Part shown: one piece after another, positions 35,129 through 43,089 of the stretch
Numbering within the stretch: position 1 is the stretch's first letter
How the letters are laid out: every line of letters starts with the position of its first letter
Source: Saccharicrinis sp.
Lineage (GTDB): Bacteria; Bacteroidota; Bacteroidia; Bacteroidales; Marinilabiliaceae
Assembly: GCA_024635585.1 (NCBI GenBank)
Contig: JAGXIP010000093.1
Location: forward strand, 1-43,089
Length of the DNA stretch: 43,089 nucleotides
Reading direction: 5' to 3'
Made by a program: the position numbers and the translations under genes
Notes under the pieces: model-generated
Databases searched by the model: none
Told to the model about the DNA's origin: nothing
The model's input: the letters and a program-made list of their open reading frames with translations, nothing else

Positions 35129-36538
35129 TCATTTTTGCTTGCTCTGACCGTCAGTAATCGATTTTTCAAAATCTTTATAATCCTGCAGCAGCTCTTCAAC
35201 TATTTGAGGTAGAGAATCGGATAAATCGTTACGCTCGGCTTTATCTTTATTCAAATCGAACAATTGAATATCCTTCGATGATTCCTCCGGCACCAGTCCG
35301 GGATATTGTGCAGGTGTGGCCTGCTCCATAGGTGCTATTATCGTTGTGCCGTCGGGTCCCCGTGGGTCTATCCAATCCAATGGCAGGCGCTTGTACCGTG
35401 GCTTATTGACAAACATTTTGTATTTGCCCTTTCTAACCGACATGATACGATCCTCGATCATGCTAAAGATAGGGGCATGTACTTTTTGTTTCCCTCTCAG
35501 CACATCTGTTATATCTACTCCGTCGAGCGTATTGGAATTGGCGGGGTGCACACCTGTTAACGACAGTAGCGTAGGATAAATATCCGGCGACCAACAGGGC
35601 ACCCCAATTTGGGTGCCGGGAGCAAAGACCTCCGGGTAGCGGATAATAAAAGGCACCCTTATGCCGCCTTCCCACGTTGTGGCCTTCATTCCTTTTAAGC
35701 CACCCGTACTGCCTCCGTACCAAGGCCCATTGTCCGACATAAATATTACGATGGTATTGTCCAAAATACCGAGGTCATCCAATTTATTGAGCACCTCGCC
35801 CACCGACCAATCCAACTCTCTCATCACATCGGCATATAAATCATCCTTAGTTTCGGGTGTGTAAAATCTTTCGGAAGCGGCCAATGGTTTGTGCGGCATA
35901 GCGTGGCACAGATGGAGGAAAAAGGGCTTGTTCTTGTTACGGGATATAAAATCAATGGCTTTATCGGTGTACCGTTTGGTAAGAAGACTTTGATCCACGG
36001 GGTATTCAACCGTATCTCGGTCTTCCACAATTTGAACGGGGCGCATATCGTTGGAGTACAAAATACCGTAGTACTCATCGAAACCATGGTTCACGGGGAA
36101 AAATTCTTCCTTATGACCCAAATGCCATTTGCCGATCAATTTGGTCGCATATCCGGCTTCTTGAAAAACTTCACCCAGTGTTATCTCGCTGTCGGGAATG
36201 CCCACATCATCGATGCCGGCATCGGGAGTAGGATTTTGAATGACCTTGTGCCTTAACGGAAAACGCCCAGTTAACAAAGTGGCACGCGATGGGGCGCAAT
36301 ATGGTGTAGGCACATAAAAATCGGTACACTTTACTCCTTCATCCGCCAATTTATCTATTTGCGGCGTGCCATAACTATTCTGTCCATAGCTCGAAATATC
36401 GCCATAGCCCATGTCATCAGTAAGGATGATGAGCACGTTGGGTTTGGGTTTTTCAGTATCTACCGAAGAGCTGCAGGAAGTGCCCATTAGCGCAAAGAGG
36501 ATAGATGCAATCAGGATGTTTATGGTTTGTGTTTTCAT
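35129..36538 (-). CDS. S1 sulfatase lipoprotein (arylsulfatase A-like)
   Basis: A 469-residue protein with a type II signal peptide (lipobox ending LMGTSC, C22), so it is likely anchored in the outer or inner membrane facing the periplasm. The domain has LTDDMGYGD, YCAPSR with C81 as formylglycine cysteine, GKWHLGH, and SDNGPWYGG. This is the classic arylsulfatase A arrangement and a different subfamily from the plus-strand sulfatases. It is the last gene of the minus-strand cluster. A TTAGGGG tandem lies just upstream of its start. Confidence 0.88.
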   Translation of the reverse strand: MKTQTINILIASILFALMGTSCSSSVDTEKPKPNVLIILTDDMGYGDISSYGQNSYGTPQIDKLADEGVKCTDFYVPTPYCAPSRATLLTGRFPLRHKVIQNPTPDAGIDDVGIPDSEITLGEVFQEAGYATKLIGKWHLGHKEEFFPVNHGFDEYYGILYSNDMRPVQIVEDRDTVEYPVDQSLLTKRYTDKAIDFISRNKNKPFFLHLCHAMPHKPLAASERFYTPETKDDLYADVMRELDWSVGEVLNKLDDLGILDNTIVIFMSDNGPWYGGSTGGLKGMKATTWEGGIRVPFIIRYPEVFAPGTQIGVPCWSPDIYPTLLSLTGVHPANSNTLDGVDITDVLRGKQKVHAPIFSMIEDRIMSVRKGKYKMFVNKPRYKRLPLDWIDPRGPDGTTIIAPMEQATPAQYPGLVPEESSKDIQLFDLNKDKAERNDLSDSLPQIVEELLQDYKDFEKSITDGQSKQK

Positions 36539-36560
36539 GTGGTATAAATTAGTATCGATG

Positions 36561-36579
36561 TTAGGGGTTAGGGGTTAGG
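36561..36579. repeat. TTAGGGG tandem repeat
   Basis: TTAGGGG occurs twice in a row followed by TTAGG. It lies 22 nt upstream of the minus-strand sulfatase start codon, within its 5' untranslated region or promoter. Confidence 0.5.
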
Positions 36580-36641
36580 TTTCAGTGATTACTGTTCTCC
36601 CGTCAAAAAACAAATTAAATCAAGGAGTCGGGATGTCGCTT

Positions 36642-36660
36642 CCTACCTACCGGCAGGCCA
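36642..36660. repeat. Short palindrome-like repeat
   Basis: CCTACCTACCGGCAGGCCA resembles the short elements at 7849-7867 and 21101-21122. It lies between the propeller gene and the sulfatase gene. Confidence 0.3.
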
Positions 36661-36673
36661 GTGCTCCAACTGT

Positions 36674-37555
36674 TCACTGTTTGTCTGCTCCTACATGGTA
36701 AAAAATCACCCGGTTGCCATTGTGCTCGGGAAAAGCCACCACATTTAGTTCGGGGGAATAATCCGGATCGGTGGGATTTTTTAATCCCGACAAAACAGTC
36801 TCGACACCCGCTGAGGTAATCTTCAGCAGTGTACCGTTCATCCAATCGGTAACGTAATAAGCTCCGTCGCCAGCTTTGGTAATCCCTTCCAGATTTCCTA
36901 TTTCCACTGGGTCGTTCAGCAATGGTCTTAGCTCTTTGGTTTCCAAATCCACCAAAAGCACTTTGCCCATTCTCGAGGTTTCGAAGGTGGCTTTGTCCGA
37001 TAGAACGCCCCAGGTAACCACCACCAAGGTGTCCTGATCCATATACAGGCCGTCGGGCGACTCGTCGAGCTCCAGGAATACTTCGGGCTGGCGGGTTGTG
37101 GCCGGGATACGGTATATCTTGTTCGCAAAAAAATCCGACACATACAGATCGCCCTCTTTTGAGATGCATACATCGTTGATAAACTCACCTTCGAGCAAGG
37201 GGAATTCTGCTTCTATTTTTCCTTGAGCTATATCGATTTGATACACGCCCGCCCTGTCGCACACAAAAAGTTTTTCGTCGGTAGATATCATTCCTGAGGG
37301 GGCATCGAGCCCTTTGATCCATTGGGCATCGAGCACTTCTCCCGACTGATCTAACCTTGTTATCCAACCATAGCCATCTTTTTGTAGCGAGATACCTCCG
37401 CCTAAATTGGATACGAACCATGTTTTGGATTTAGCGTGCCACAACACCTGATCGGGTGCATCATAAACAACTTCGGTATCTACTTTTTTATTTTTCTGGG
37501 TACAAGCGGCTGCAGCAATAAACGACAGAAACAATAATATAGGAAATGTTTTCAT
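36674..37555 (-). CDS. SMP-30/gluconolactonase-like beta-propeller lipoprotein
   Basis: A 293-residue protein with a type II signal peptide (FIAAAAC, C18). Repeating blade motifs typical of the SMP-30/NHL propellers include DGYGWITRLDQSGEVL, GLDAPSGM, INDVCISKEGDLYVSDFF, SPDGLYMDQDTLVV, NLEGITKAGDGAYYVTDW and GLKNPTDPDYSPELNVV. Established: the fold includes lactonases and non-enzymatic binders. Inferred: possibly a lactonase for oxidised sugar, which would fit with an oxidoreductase in the same window, but the metal ligands are not clearly conserved. Only one base separates it from the end of the next gene upstream, so they are cotranscribed. Confidence 0.65.
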   Translation of the reverse strand: MKTFPILLFLSFIAAAACTQKNKKVDTEVVYDAPDQVLWHAKSKTWFVSNLGGGISLQKDGYGWITRLDQSGEVLDAQWIKGLDAPSGMISTDEKLFVCDRAGVYQIDIAQGKIEAEFPLLEGEFINDVCISKEGDLYVSDFFANKIYRIPATTRQPEVFLELDESPDGLYMDQDTLVVVTWGVLSDKATFETSRMGKVLLVDLETKELRPLLNDPVEIGNLEGITKAGDGAYYVTDWMNGTLLKITSAGVETVLSGLKNPTDPDYSPELNVVAFPEHNGNRVIFYHVGADKQ

Positions 37556-37556
37556 A

Positions 37557-38464
37557 TTAGTTGTAATTTAGATATTTAGCCTTCAATAATTCCCACTCTT
37601 GGATAGATTCGGGCAAGTAAACATCAGGGCTGGTTTGTTTATCGATAATAAAATTAATAAAGCCCACGGGACCTTTGTATTCGATATCTTTGAGCGCACG
37701 TAAAAAAACACCCAGATCGTATTCTCCTTTGTTAAGGGGTTTAATCGTACTATGATCCTTTGAACGCGGCGATGTTAAATCCACCTCCTTATCGGTACCC
37801 GCAATGGTTACAAAACTGATATATTCTTTTGTATTCTGAACTACTTCGCCTATCCTATTCCCGTTTCCTGCCCTTATTTCGTGACAAAGATGTACGGCCA
37901 ACATTAAATTTGGATGGTTGATACACTTTACCATAGGCAGTGCCTGTTCGGCAGAATAATAATAACAAGAGCTGTGCGGATATAAAGTAACTGGCACATT
38001 TTTTTGATCGGCATAATCTACCACCTCCCTTAAAATTCCTTCGACATGCTTTTCCGTAATGCCTTCTTCCGGTTTGCCAAAAATAAACCAGAGGGCAATC
38101 CCCTTGTCCTGGTCAGATCCACCACCTGGCGCCATCTGTTTTTATCCACATCGGCATCGGCGAAGTTATAGCGTACAAAAGCCGCGTAGATTCTAAAGTC
38201 GGGGTAAGCATCGGCTATCGACAAAAAAGCCGGCAAATTATCCACATTTTCGGCTCTGGCCATTTGCAGTGCCACTCCCTTGTACCCGAAACTGCGCAAG
38301 GTGTCCACCTGCTGTTGCGGCGACAAAGTTTCGAGTCCTCCAAAATTGTAGATGAAGAAGGGATTGTCGGGTTGTTTGTCTTGCTTGCATCCGCATAAGC
38401 CCCCAAATAGCGATAGGAATAAAACCCCGGTCGTAAAAATATATTTTAGCTTGCTTTGGTTCAT
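37557..38464 (-). pseudogene. Sugar phosphate isomerase/epimerase-like TIM-barrel lipoprotein, frameshifted
   Basis: The first frame (from ATG 38464) has a type II signal peptide (GLCGC, C26), then LDTLRSFGYKG-like text and RWRQVVDLTR. It leaves the expected sequence near 38108, and a second frame continues with DKGIALWFIFGKPEEG, PVTLYPHSSCYYYSAEQAL, LAVHLCHEIRAGNG and GPVGFINFI to the stop at 37557. Adding one G (C on the plus strand) joins DLTR to DKGIAL. The whole is a ~300-residue AP-endonuclease-2-like TIM barrel, a superfamily with sugar isomerases and epimerases. As a lipoprotein it would act in the periplasm. Confidence 0.7.
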
Positions 38465-38641
38465 GTGATAGAGATTAGACAGAATATAAAAGGATCAGAT
38501 ATTTATAGATAAAAGATTAACAGGTTAGAGATAAATGATAATATTTTGTTTGTTCTGTGCAAGCCAATATTATGAACACCATCTCCTGCAATAAGGCAAG
38601 AGATAGTGAAACGCAAACTACTGTCGGTCAAACCTTTGCCT

Positions 38642-40921
38642 TTAATTACCGTAAACCGGTACAATTGGGTTTTTACCCCATTCGGTGTTTGGTAACTCAC
38701 CAAGTTCCAGTTCGAGCGTAGCGCCCGCCATAATTTGATCGTGAGTTATAAAAGGACTACTTATCTCTTTTCCGTTAATATAGGCCTTTTGTATGTACTT
38801 GTTCTTTTTGCTGGCTCCTTTGGCAATCACTTTAAAAGTTAGACCATTCTGGAGCTCAACGGCCACCTCTTCAAAAATGGGACTGGTAATCGTGTAATAA
38901 GGTTCTCCGGGCACAACCGGATAAATCCCCATGGAGGTAAGGACCACAAATGCAGTCATGCCACCACCGTCTTCGTCGCCCGGAATGCCAAAAATATTGT
39001 CTTTGAACCATACGTCCAGCAAAAAGCGTGTGCGCTGTTGTGTTTTCCAGGGTGTGCCAAAATAGTTGTACAAAAAGGGGATATGGAAAGAGGGTTCGTT
39101 GCCCATGCTAAACTGGCCTACCATTCCGGTAGAATTGGAACCATCCACATAAAAACTTGATTTATTTGTCCCCAACGACTCTCTAAATAATTGATCTAAT
39201 CGGGCTGATGCCGCTTCTTTTCCACCTAATAATTTTGTTAAGCCTTCAATATCATGCTGCACATCCCAGGCGTAGGTCCATCCGTTGTTTTCGTCGTAAT
39301 ATTCCCTGTAGCCCAGGCCACCATCCAATTTAGGATCAATATCCAGCCAGTTCCCTTCTTCGTCCTTTGGGATAAACATCCTGTGTTTTTCGTTCCAAAG
39401 GTTTTTATAGTCATTGGCGTGAGGTGCATACTTCACGACATCGGATTGTAGCTTCAGTTCCTTGGCCAATTCCGTCATAGCCCAAAAATCATAACTCATA
39501 CCCAGGGTAACTGACACAGGTTGTCGTTTTTCAAAACCGTCCATCATAGGCTCCGTCTCTTCCTGACCCTTTGCCAAGGAGGGGAAGTAACCGTTCCTGT
39601 GAAAGAAATCGTCGATCGGCCTGCGTGTAATACCTTGACGCCAAGGGATAAATGTACCCTCGGTCAAATTCTTTTTGATGCCTTCATAAGCCTTTTCCAC
39701 ATTATAATCCCTTAATCCCTTTCGGTAGCCATCGGTAAAAATAGAAGCCGAATGATATGAATTCATGCACATGTGATTGCCGTGTACCTGCGGAAAGGTG
39801 GGCATCCAACCGCTTTGCTCATACATTAAGGTATAAGAGTTAAGTATGTCGTTCTGCATTTTAGGATCCAGTATGGTGCGCAAAGGATGGTGGGCACGAT
39901 AGCTGTCCCACACCCAATCATCCACATAAAAAGGACGTTCACTCTTGTGTACCTTTCCGTCGTAGCCACTGAAATACTTACCGTACTCGTTAATGTTTAC
40001 CATACGTTCGTAAGTGCGGTACAGCGAAGTGTAGAACGTCCTCTTTTGCGCCTCTGTTCCTCCTTGGACTTTTATCTGCGAAACGGTGTGCTCCCATATA
40101 TCTTTTCCTTTGGTCAGCACCTCGTCAAAACTGTTTCCTTTTAGTTCCTTATCAAAATTCATTTTAGCTTGATCGGCGCTCACATAGGAAACCGCATACT
40201 TTACCACAACAGTTTTACTTGCCTCATCCGGAATTTGGATGGTTAGTCTTTCGCCATCGGCATTCACTTTTGCAGCTTTGATAAGCGCATCGTTTTCATC
40301 CAGAATTTGGGCATAAACATAGGTTGACATGACGCGCGTTACCGATTCTGTCCCTCTGGTTGTATATTTTAACTTGTCCTCCAGCATTAACTCGCCCTCC
40401 TTAAATTCACTTTCCAAATCGGGTGTTGCCTGCAAAAGTATGCTCCGTTGTTTTGTTTGTTCAAAATCAATTTTGTAGATAGCCGAACGAGCCGAAGGGA
40501 CAAAGCTTACCCGGATATGATCATCAATGAGATAGGTGGAGTAATGCCAGGGATGGAATACCTCCAAATCGTGATCGATGAACATATTTTTTTTCCATGA
40601 ATCCGCTGTCACCTCACCTTGCACTATCTTTAATTGGTACAAGCCGTAATCCCGGTGCTTAGCCACAATGAGCGGGAAAGCCTCTATCTGATCGGTGAGA
40701 TAATCATATTTGACAGGGAACATACGCAACATCTGGTTGGGCAGGTGTATGGTTGGATAAGTTGGCTTCAGGAACATGGCCACATTTCCGATAGTTGGAT
40801 CAATGTAGTCTGTGTTATTCGGTGAGGAAACATTATCATGCTGAGTGCAACTCAATAAAAAAATGCCAAGCACTAAAACCAATACATGCTTTGTTCTATA
40901 AATATTATTAATAAATTTCAT
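38642..40921 (-). CDS. GH92 exo-alpha-mannosidase lipoprotein
   Basis: A 759-residue protein with a type II signal peptide (FLLSC, C25). N-terminal domain YIDPTIGNVAMFLKPTYPT and catalytic core SMGNEPSFHIPFLYNYFG, IPGDEDGGGMTAFVVLTSMG match the paralog at 17114 nearly end to end. Both keep the acidic cluster of GH92. Established: calcium-dependent inverting exo-alpha-mannosidases. The main difference from the paralog is membrane anchoring. Leader copy C adjoins its start codon, so it probably shares control with the sulfatase at 21243. 177 bases separate it from the downstream TIM-barrel gene, where no gene is seen. Confidence 0.86.
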   Translation of the reverse strand: MKFINNIYRTKHVLVLVLGIFLLSCTQHDNVSSPNNTDYIDPTIGNVAMFLKPTYPTIHLPNQMLRMFPVKYDYLTDQIEAFPLIVAKHRDYGLYQLKIVQGEVTADSWKKNMFIDHDLEVFHPWHYSTYLIDDHIRVSFVPSARSAIYKIDFEQTKQRSILLQATPDLESEFKEGELMLEDKLKYTTRGTESVTRVMSTYVYAQILDENDALIKAAKVNADGERLTIQIPDEASKTVVVKYAVSYVSADQAKMNFDKELKGNSFDEVLTKGKDIWEHTVSQIKVQGGTEAQKRTFYTSLYRTYERMVNINEYGKYFSGYDGKVHKSERPFYVDDWVWDSYRAHHPLRTILDPKMQNDILNSYTLMYEQSGWMPTFPQVHGNHMCMNSYHSASIFTDGYRKGLRDYNVEKAYEGIKKNLTEGTFIPWRQGITRRPIDDFFHRNGYFPSLAKGQEETEPMMDGFEKRQPVSVTLGMSYDFWAMTELAKELKLQSDVVKYAPHANDYKNLWNEKHRMFIPKDEEGNWLDIDPKLDGGLGYREYYDENNGWTYAWDVQHDIEGLTKLLGGKEAASARLDQLFRESLGTNKSSFYVDGSNSTGMVGQFSMGNEPSFHIPFLYNYFGTPWKTQQRTRFLLDVWFKDNIFGIPGDEDGGGMTAFVVLTSMGIYPVVPGEPYYTITSPIFEEVAVELQNGLTFKVIAKGASKKNKYIQKAYINGKEISSPFITHDQIMAGATLELELGELPNTEWGKNPIVPVYGN

Positions 40922-41008
40922 GTGTTTATAATTTAGTATTTTGCCACATGGAACTCGCCATTACAATCACCCCCCTTTGTGTGAGGACACTCTCATGGCT
41001 CGTTTCAT
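40922..41008 (-). promoter_or_regulatory. Leader element copy C, adjoining the GH92 start codon
   Basis: On the minus strand it begins ATGAAACGAGCCATGAGAGT, continues through GATTGTAATGGCGAGTTCC and ATGTGGCAAAA, and ends AAATTATAAACAC before ATG. It matches copy B, with a one-base change in G-run length. The short frame encodes MKRAMRVSSHKGG then TGA. It lies between the GH2 stop and the GH92 start. Confidence 0.6.
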
Positions 41009-41035
41009 TTTTATATCTGATTAAATTTTAGGAGA

Positions 41036-43089
41036 CTACTTACTGAGCACCTCTATCATGTTTAACAATAATTTACCCATCACCGGGTCGGTGGTACTTT
41101 TTCCGGTCATCATCTCCGAGATAATAAGCCTCCCTTGGTCCGAAATGGAAACAATTGGAAAGCCTTTCATGGTCAGCATTTCGGCTCGTCTGTCGTCGCC
41201 GCGGGCATAGCGGTGCTGACATCCAGACGCCAAAGATTCCACAGCCGCATGTTTTAGCACTTGCACCAACCCGCTGTTTACCAATGGCACACCGGGCTTA
41301 TCGTTATTAAAATACCGCAAATCCATCAGTTTAATATCATTAAAAACCCCTGATTCGGGTATATCTATATTCACCGTTTCCAATTCATCGGGAATGTAGC
41401 CGCTAACATACTCTGGGAATAGCTTCAACAGTTTATCACCTGAATTCAGCAGCAGCAGCTTACCTCCATTTTTGAACTTATCCTGCAACAAAGCCACTTC
41501 CTCGTCCGATAATGCATTGACCGTTGCCAAACCAGAAATGATATACAGATCGCTTTTTTGCCCTAGGGCCCTTGCAAGGTTTGGTTCGGAGGCGTATGCC
41601 ACAGCCAGATGATCTAAGGCTGGAGCAGTTTTCCCGTCCAAGTCCACCAAAATCGGCTTCATCGCCGCTTTCATATCGGACTGTACCCATGCCTGTTTTG
41701 CAAACAACAGGTTGTACTCGTTGCGTGCCAGCTCCTGTCCGTTCTGCACCAAATAAATCCGAAGTTTTCCGTCGAGGCGTTCCCCTTTAAATTCAGTTGG
41801 GATAACAATTTCGGGTGTGAGCCACTCACGTGAGTAATGCGCCACTTTGGGCATTTCATAGGCTCCTGACGAGACAACCCGGTTATCGCTGTAAGTAATT
41901 TCCCATTTTAGCGTTGTGGGTGCCAACGTTTCTCCATCCACATTATCGTTGACGATGCAAAAACGTACGGGTAATCTATTTCCGGCATAAAAATGACGAC
42001 CGAACAACTCGGCGCTCACTAAAATGGGATTCAGTGAGTTCTTCATGCGATAATAGGTAGGGTAAGGCTCCACCCTTTGCGCATCATAAACATTACGGAA
42101 CCAAGTGAGGCTCGAAAAATGGTGCATACCCGCCAACTGAGCATGGGTACGGCGTATGGCCTCGGCCAGCTCTGAGGTTAAAAAGGCATTGTTTTGCAAG
42201 CTGTATTCCGGATTGCCAAAGGGATATCCCTGGTTGCCCACATGTGTTTGTATGTTTTGGTGCTGCCACAGGTAATTGCGCGTGTGGTGCCCGGTTTCGG
42301 TATTGGGGTATCCGGTGGACCATTCTTGACTAATCAAGGGACGACCTTCCGTTTTGCGTTTCTGAAAAGGTGTTTCGATAAAATTATTGAATATAGTGCC
42401 CTTGTACCATCCCGAATAGTTGTGCCCGTCGTCGATGTCGCCATCATCGTATCTATCAAAGAAAGTGCTGTCTGATTTATCATTTACAGACCTACGATTA
42501 TAACCCGAATCAAAACAAATAGGCCGTGTGGGGTCAATCTGCCGCATCCCTTTCACCACATCCGAAACAATGCCCATTTTCTTTTCAGTACGTGCTTTGT
42601 CATCCGAGTGATGGGTGAAATTCATTTCATTATTGATGGTCCAATAGAACAAGGAGGGATGGTTACGGTATTTTTTGAGAAGCGACAACCACTCGTCCTT
42701 CCATACATCCAGTAGTTGTTGATCCGGGATGGAGCCTTCGCCGATACCGATCATCAGCCAGGGCCAGATGCCTTCGTAGCTAACCCCAACACCCATTTTG
42801 TCGGCCGCATCCAGCCATACTTTACTGTAAGGGATGGTGTGGCTGCGCGTTACGGCAATATTTCCCCGATGGTATAAGTCCAATGTTTTTTCGGCCAGTG
42901 CCTTGTCGTTGATGCCCAGGGCATGGGGGGTATGGTTGGCCCCTCTTAACCAATAGCGTTTTCCGTTCAAGTAAAAATAGTCGCCCTTGGTTTCAAATGT
43001 CCTAAAACCGGAGGCAATGGTCTGCTGATCCAATACCTGGCGATCCTTGTGTTTTTTTAATGTAAACGAAAAATCATACAGGTTGGGGC
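41036..43089 (-). CDS. GH2-family glycoside hydrolase (partial, 5' end outside window)
   Basis: The frame runs off the window edge (it reads NLYDFSFTLKKHKDRQVLDQQ before ASGFRTFET), so the N-terminal domains are missing; about 683 residues are visible. YFYLNGKRYWLRGANHTPHA opens the GH2 TIM barrel. WTINNEMNF carries the acid/base Glu and RPLISQEWSTGYP the nucleophile Glu. After the barrel a region of about 150 residues precedes a C-terminal part (LDGKTAPALDHLAVAY, LLQDKFKNGGKLLLLNSGD) like a glutamine-amidotransferase-type domain. Established: GH2 includes beta-galactosidases, beta-mannosidases and beta-glucuronidases. The exact substrate is unknown. It is the first visible gene of the minus-strand cluster. 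Confidence 0.8.
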   Translation of the reverse strand, partial: PNLYDFSFTLKKHKDRQVLDQQTIASGFRTFETKGDYFYLNGKRYWLRGANHTPHALGINDKALAEKTLDLYHRGNIAVTRSHTIPYSKVWLDAADKMGVGVSYEGIWPWLMIGIGEGSIPDQQLLDVWKDEWLSLLKKYRNHPSLFYWTINNEMNFTHHSDDKARTEKKMGIVSDVVKGMRQIDPTRPICFDSGYNRRSVNDKSDSTFFDRYDDGDIDDGHNYSGWYKGTIFNNFIETPFQKRKTEGRPLISQEWSTGYPNTETGHHTRNYLWQHQNIQTHVGNQGYPFGNPEYSLQNNAFLTSELAEAIRRTHAQLAGMHHFSSLTWFRNVYDAQRVEPYPTYYRMKNSLNPILVSAELFGRHFYAGNRLPVRFCIVNDNVDGETLAPTTLKWEITYSDNRVVSSGAYEMPKVAHYSREWLTPEIVIPTEFKGERLDGKLRIYLVQNGQELARNEYNLLFAKQAWVQSDMKAAMKPILVDLDGKTAPALDHLAVAYASEPNLARALGQKSDLYIISGLATVNALSDEEVALLQDKFKNGGKLLLLNSGDKLLKLFPEYVSGYIPDELETVNIDIPESGVFNDIKLMDLRYFNNDKPGVPLVNSGLVQVLKHAAVESLASGCQHRYARGDDRRAEMLTMKGFPIVSISDQGRLIISEMMTGKSTTDPVMGKLLLNMIEVLSK

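Noticed and set aside
35316-36256. Plus-strand frames opposite the minus-strand sulfatase
   Set aside because: They are antisense shadows; the sulfatase motifs are clear on the minus strand.
36561-36579. Telomere-like TTAGGGG repeat as chromosome end signal
   Set aside because: Only two and a half units within a gene-dense region; short tandem repeats of this kind occur in bacterial spacers.
36615-37169. Long minus-strand frame overlapping the propeller gene
   Set aside because: Its composition is rich in Arg/Gly/Pro with no signal or motif, while the other frame has clear propeller blades and a lipobox.
1-43089. CRISPR array, tRNA or rRNA genes
   Set aside because: No regularly spaced repeats and no tRNA- or rRNA-like sequence were noticed on either strand.

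Overview
The window comes from a member of the Bacteroidota, most likely a marine or gut-type polysaccharide degrader. The reasons are several C-terminal type IX secretion (T9SS type A) sorting domains, a broken SusC/RagA TonB-dependent transporter, SPII lipoproteins with short lipoboxes, TAnnTTTG-like -7 boxes, and dense sulfatase/glycoside hydrolase content. I cannot fix the genus from the sequence.

Layout. Positions 1-900 are an edge zone: the tail of a DUF4143-type ATPase, a truncated serine recombinase and inverted repeats. From 945 to 7780 an apparent operon encodes a GH99/GH71-like enzyme, a GH36/raffinose-synthase-like enzyme and a secreted beta-helix protein, followed by hairpins and a decayed group II intron reverse transcriptase. 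From 8226 to 20675 a second block encodes GH38 alpha-mannosidase, a decayed aldose (hexose-phosphate) mutarotase, an Nramp-like transporter, mannose-6-phosphate isomerase, a frameshifted S1 sulfatase, a secreted bicupin, a GH92 alpha-mannosidase and a second beta-helix protein. From 21243 to 30874 lie an S1 sulfatase with two copies of an accessory domain, a third beta-helix protein, an EEP-family protein with an internal stop, a sulfatase fused to a Gfo/Idh/MocA oxidoreductase, and another sulfatase. From 30952 to 34992 is a graveyard of broken genes (second GH99-like, an unknown binding domain, SusC, a T9SS tail). From 35129 to the end the genes run on the minus strand: GH2, GH92, a TIM-barrel isomerase-like lipoprotein (frameshifted), an SMP-30-like propeller lipoprotein and a sulfatase.

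How it works together (inference): the set GH99-like + GH38 + two GH92 + ManA points to an alpha-mannose-rich glycan. Five S1-type sulfatase genes (one frameshifted) point to a sulfated one. GH36-like, GH2 and beta-helix enzymes would remove side chains or cut other backbone linkages. Released mannose would enter glycolysis through ManA. No intact SusC and no SusD is present, so uptake must be encoded elsewhere or has been lost.

Most notable observations: (i) a roughly 130-residue accessory domain shared by the first GH99-like enzyme (one copy) and a sulfatase (two copies); (ii) the sulfatase-oxidoreductase fusion; (iii) a conserved ~87-nt leader, present three times, lying directly against the start codons of a sulfatase and a GH92, with a possible leader peptide; (iv) an unusually high load of lesions (nonsense codons, frameshifts, internal deletions, recombination scars), suggesting a locus assembled by repeated rearrangement and partly decaying. 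Several indels sit in or next to short homopolymers, so sequencing error must be excluded for those.
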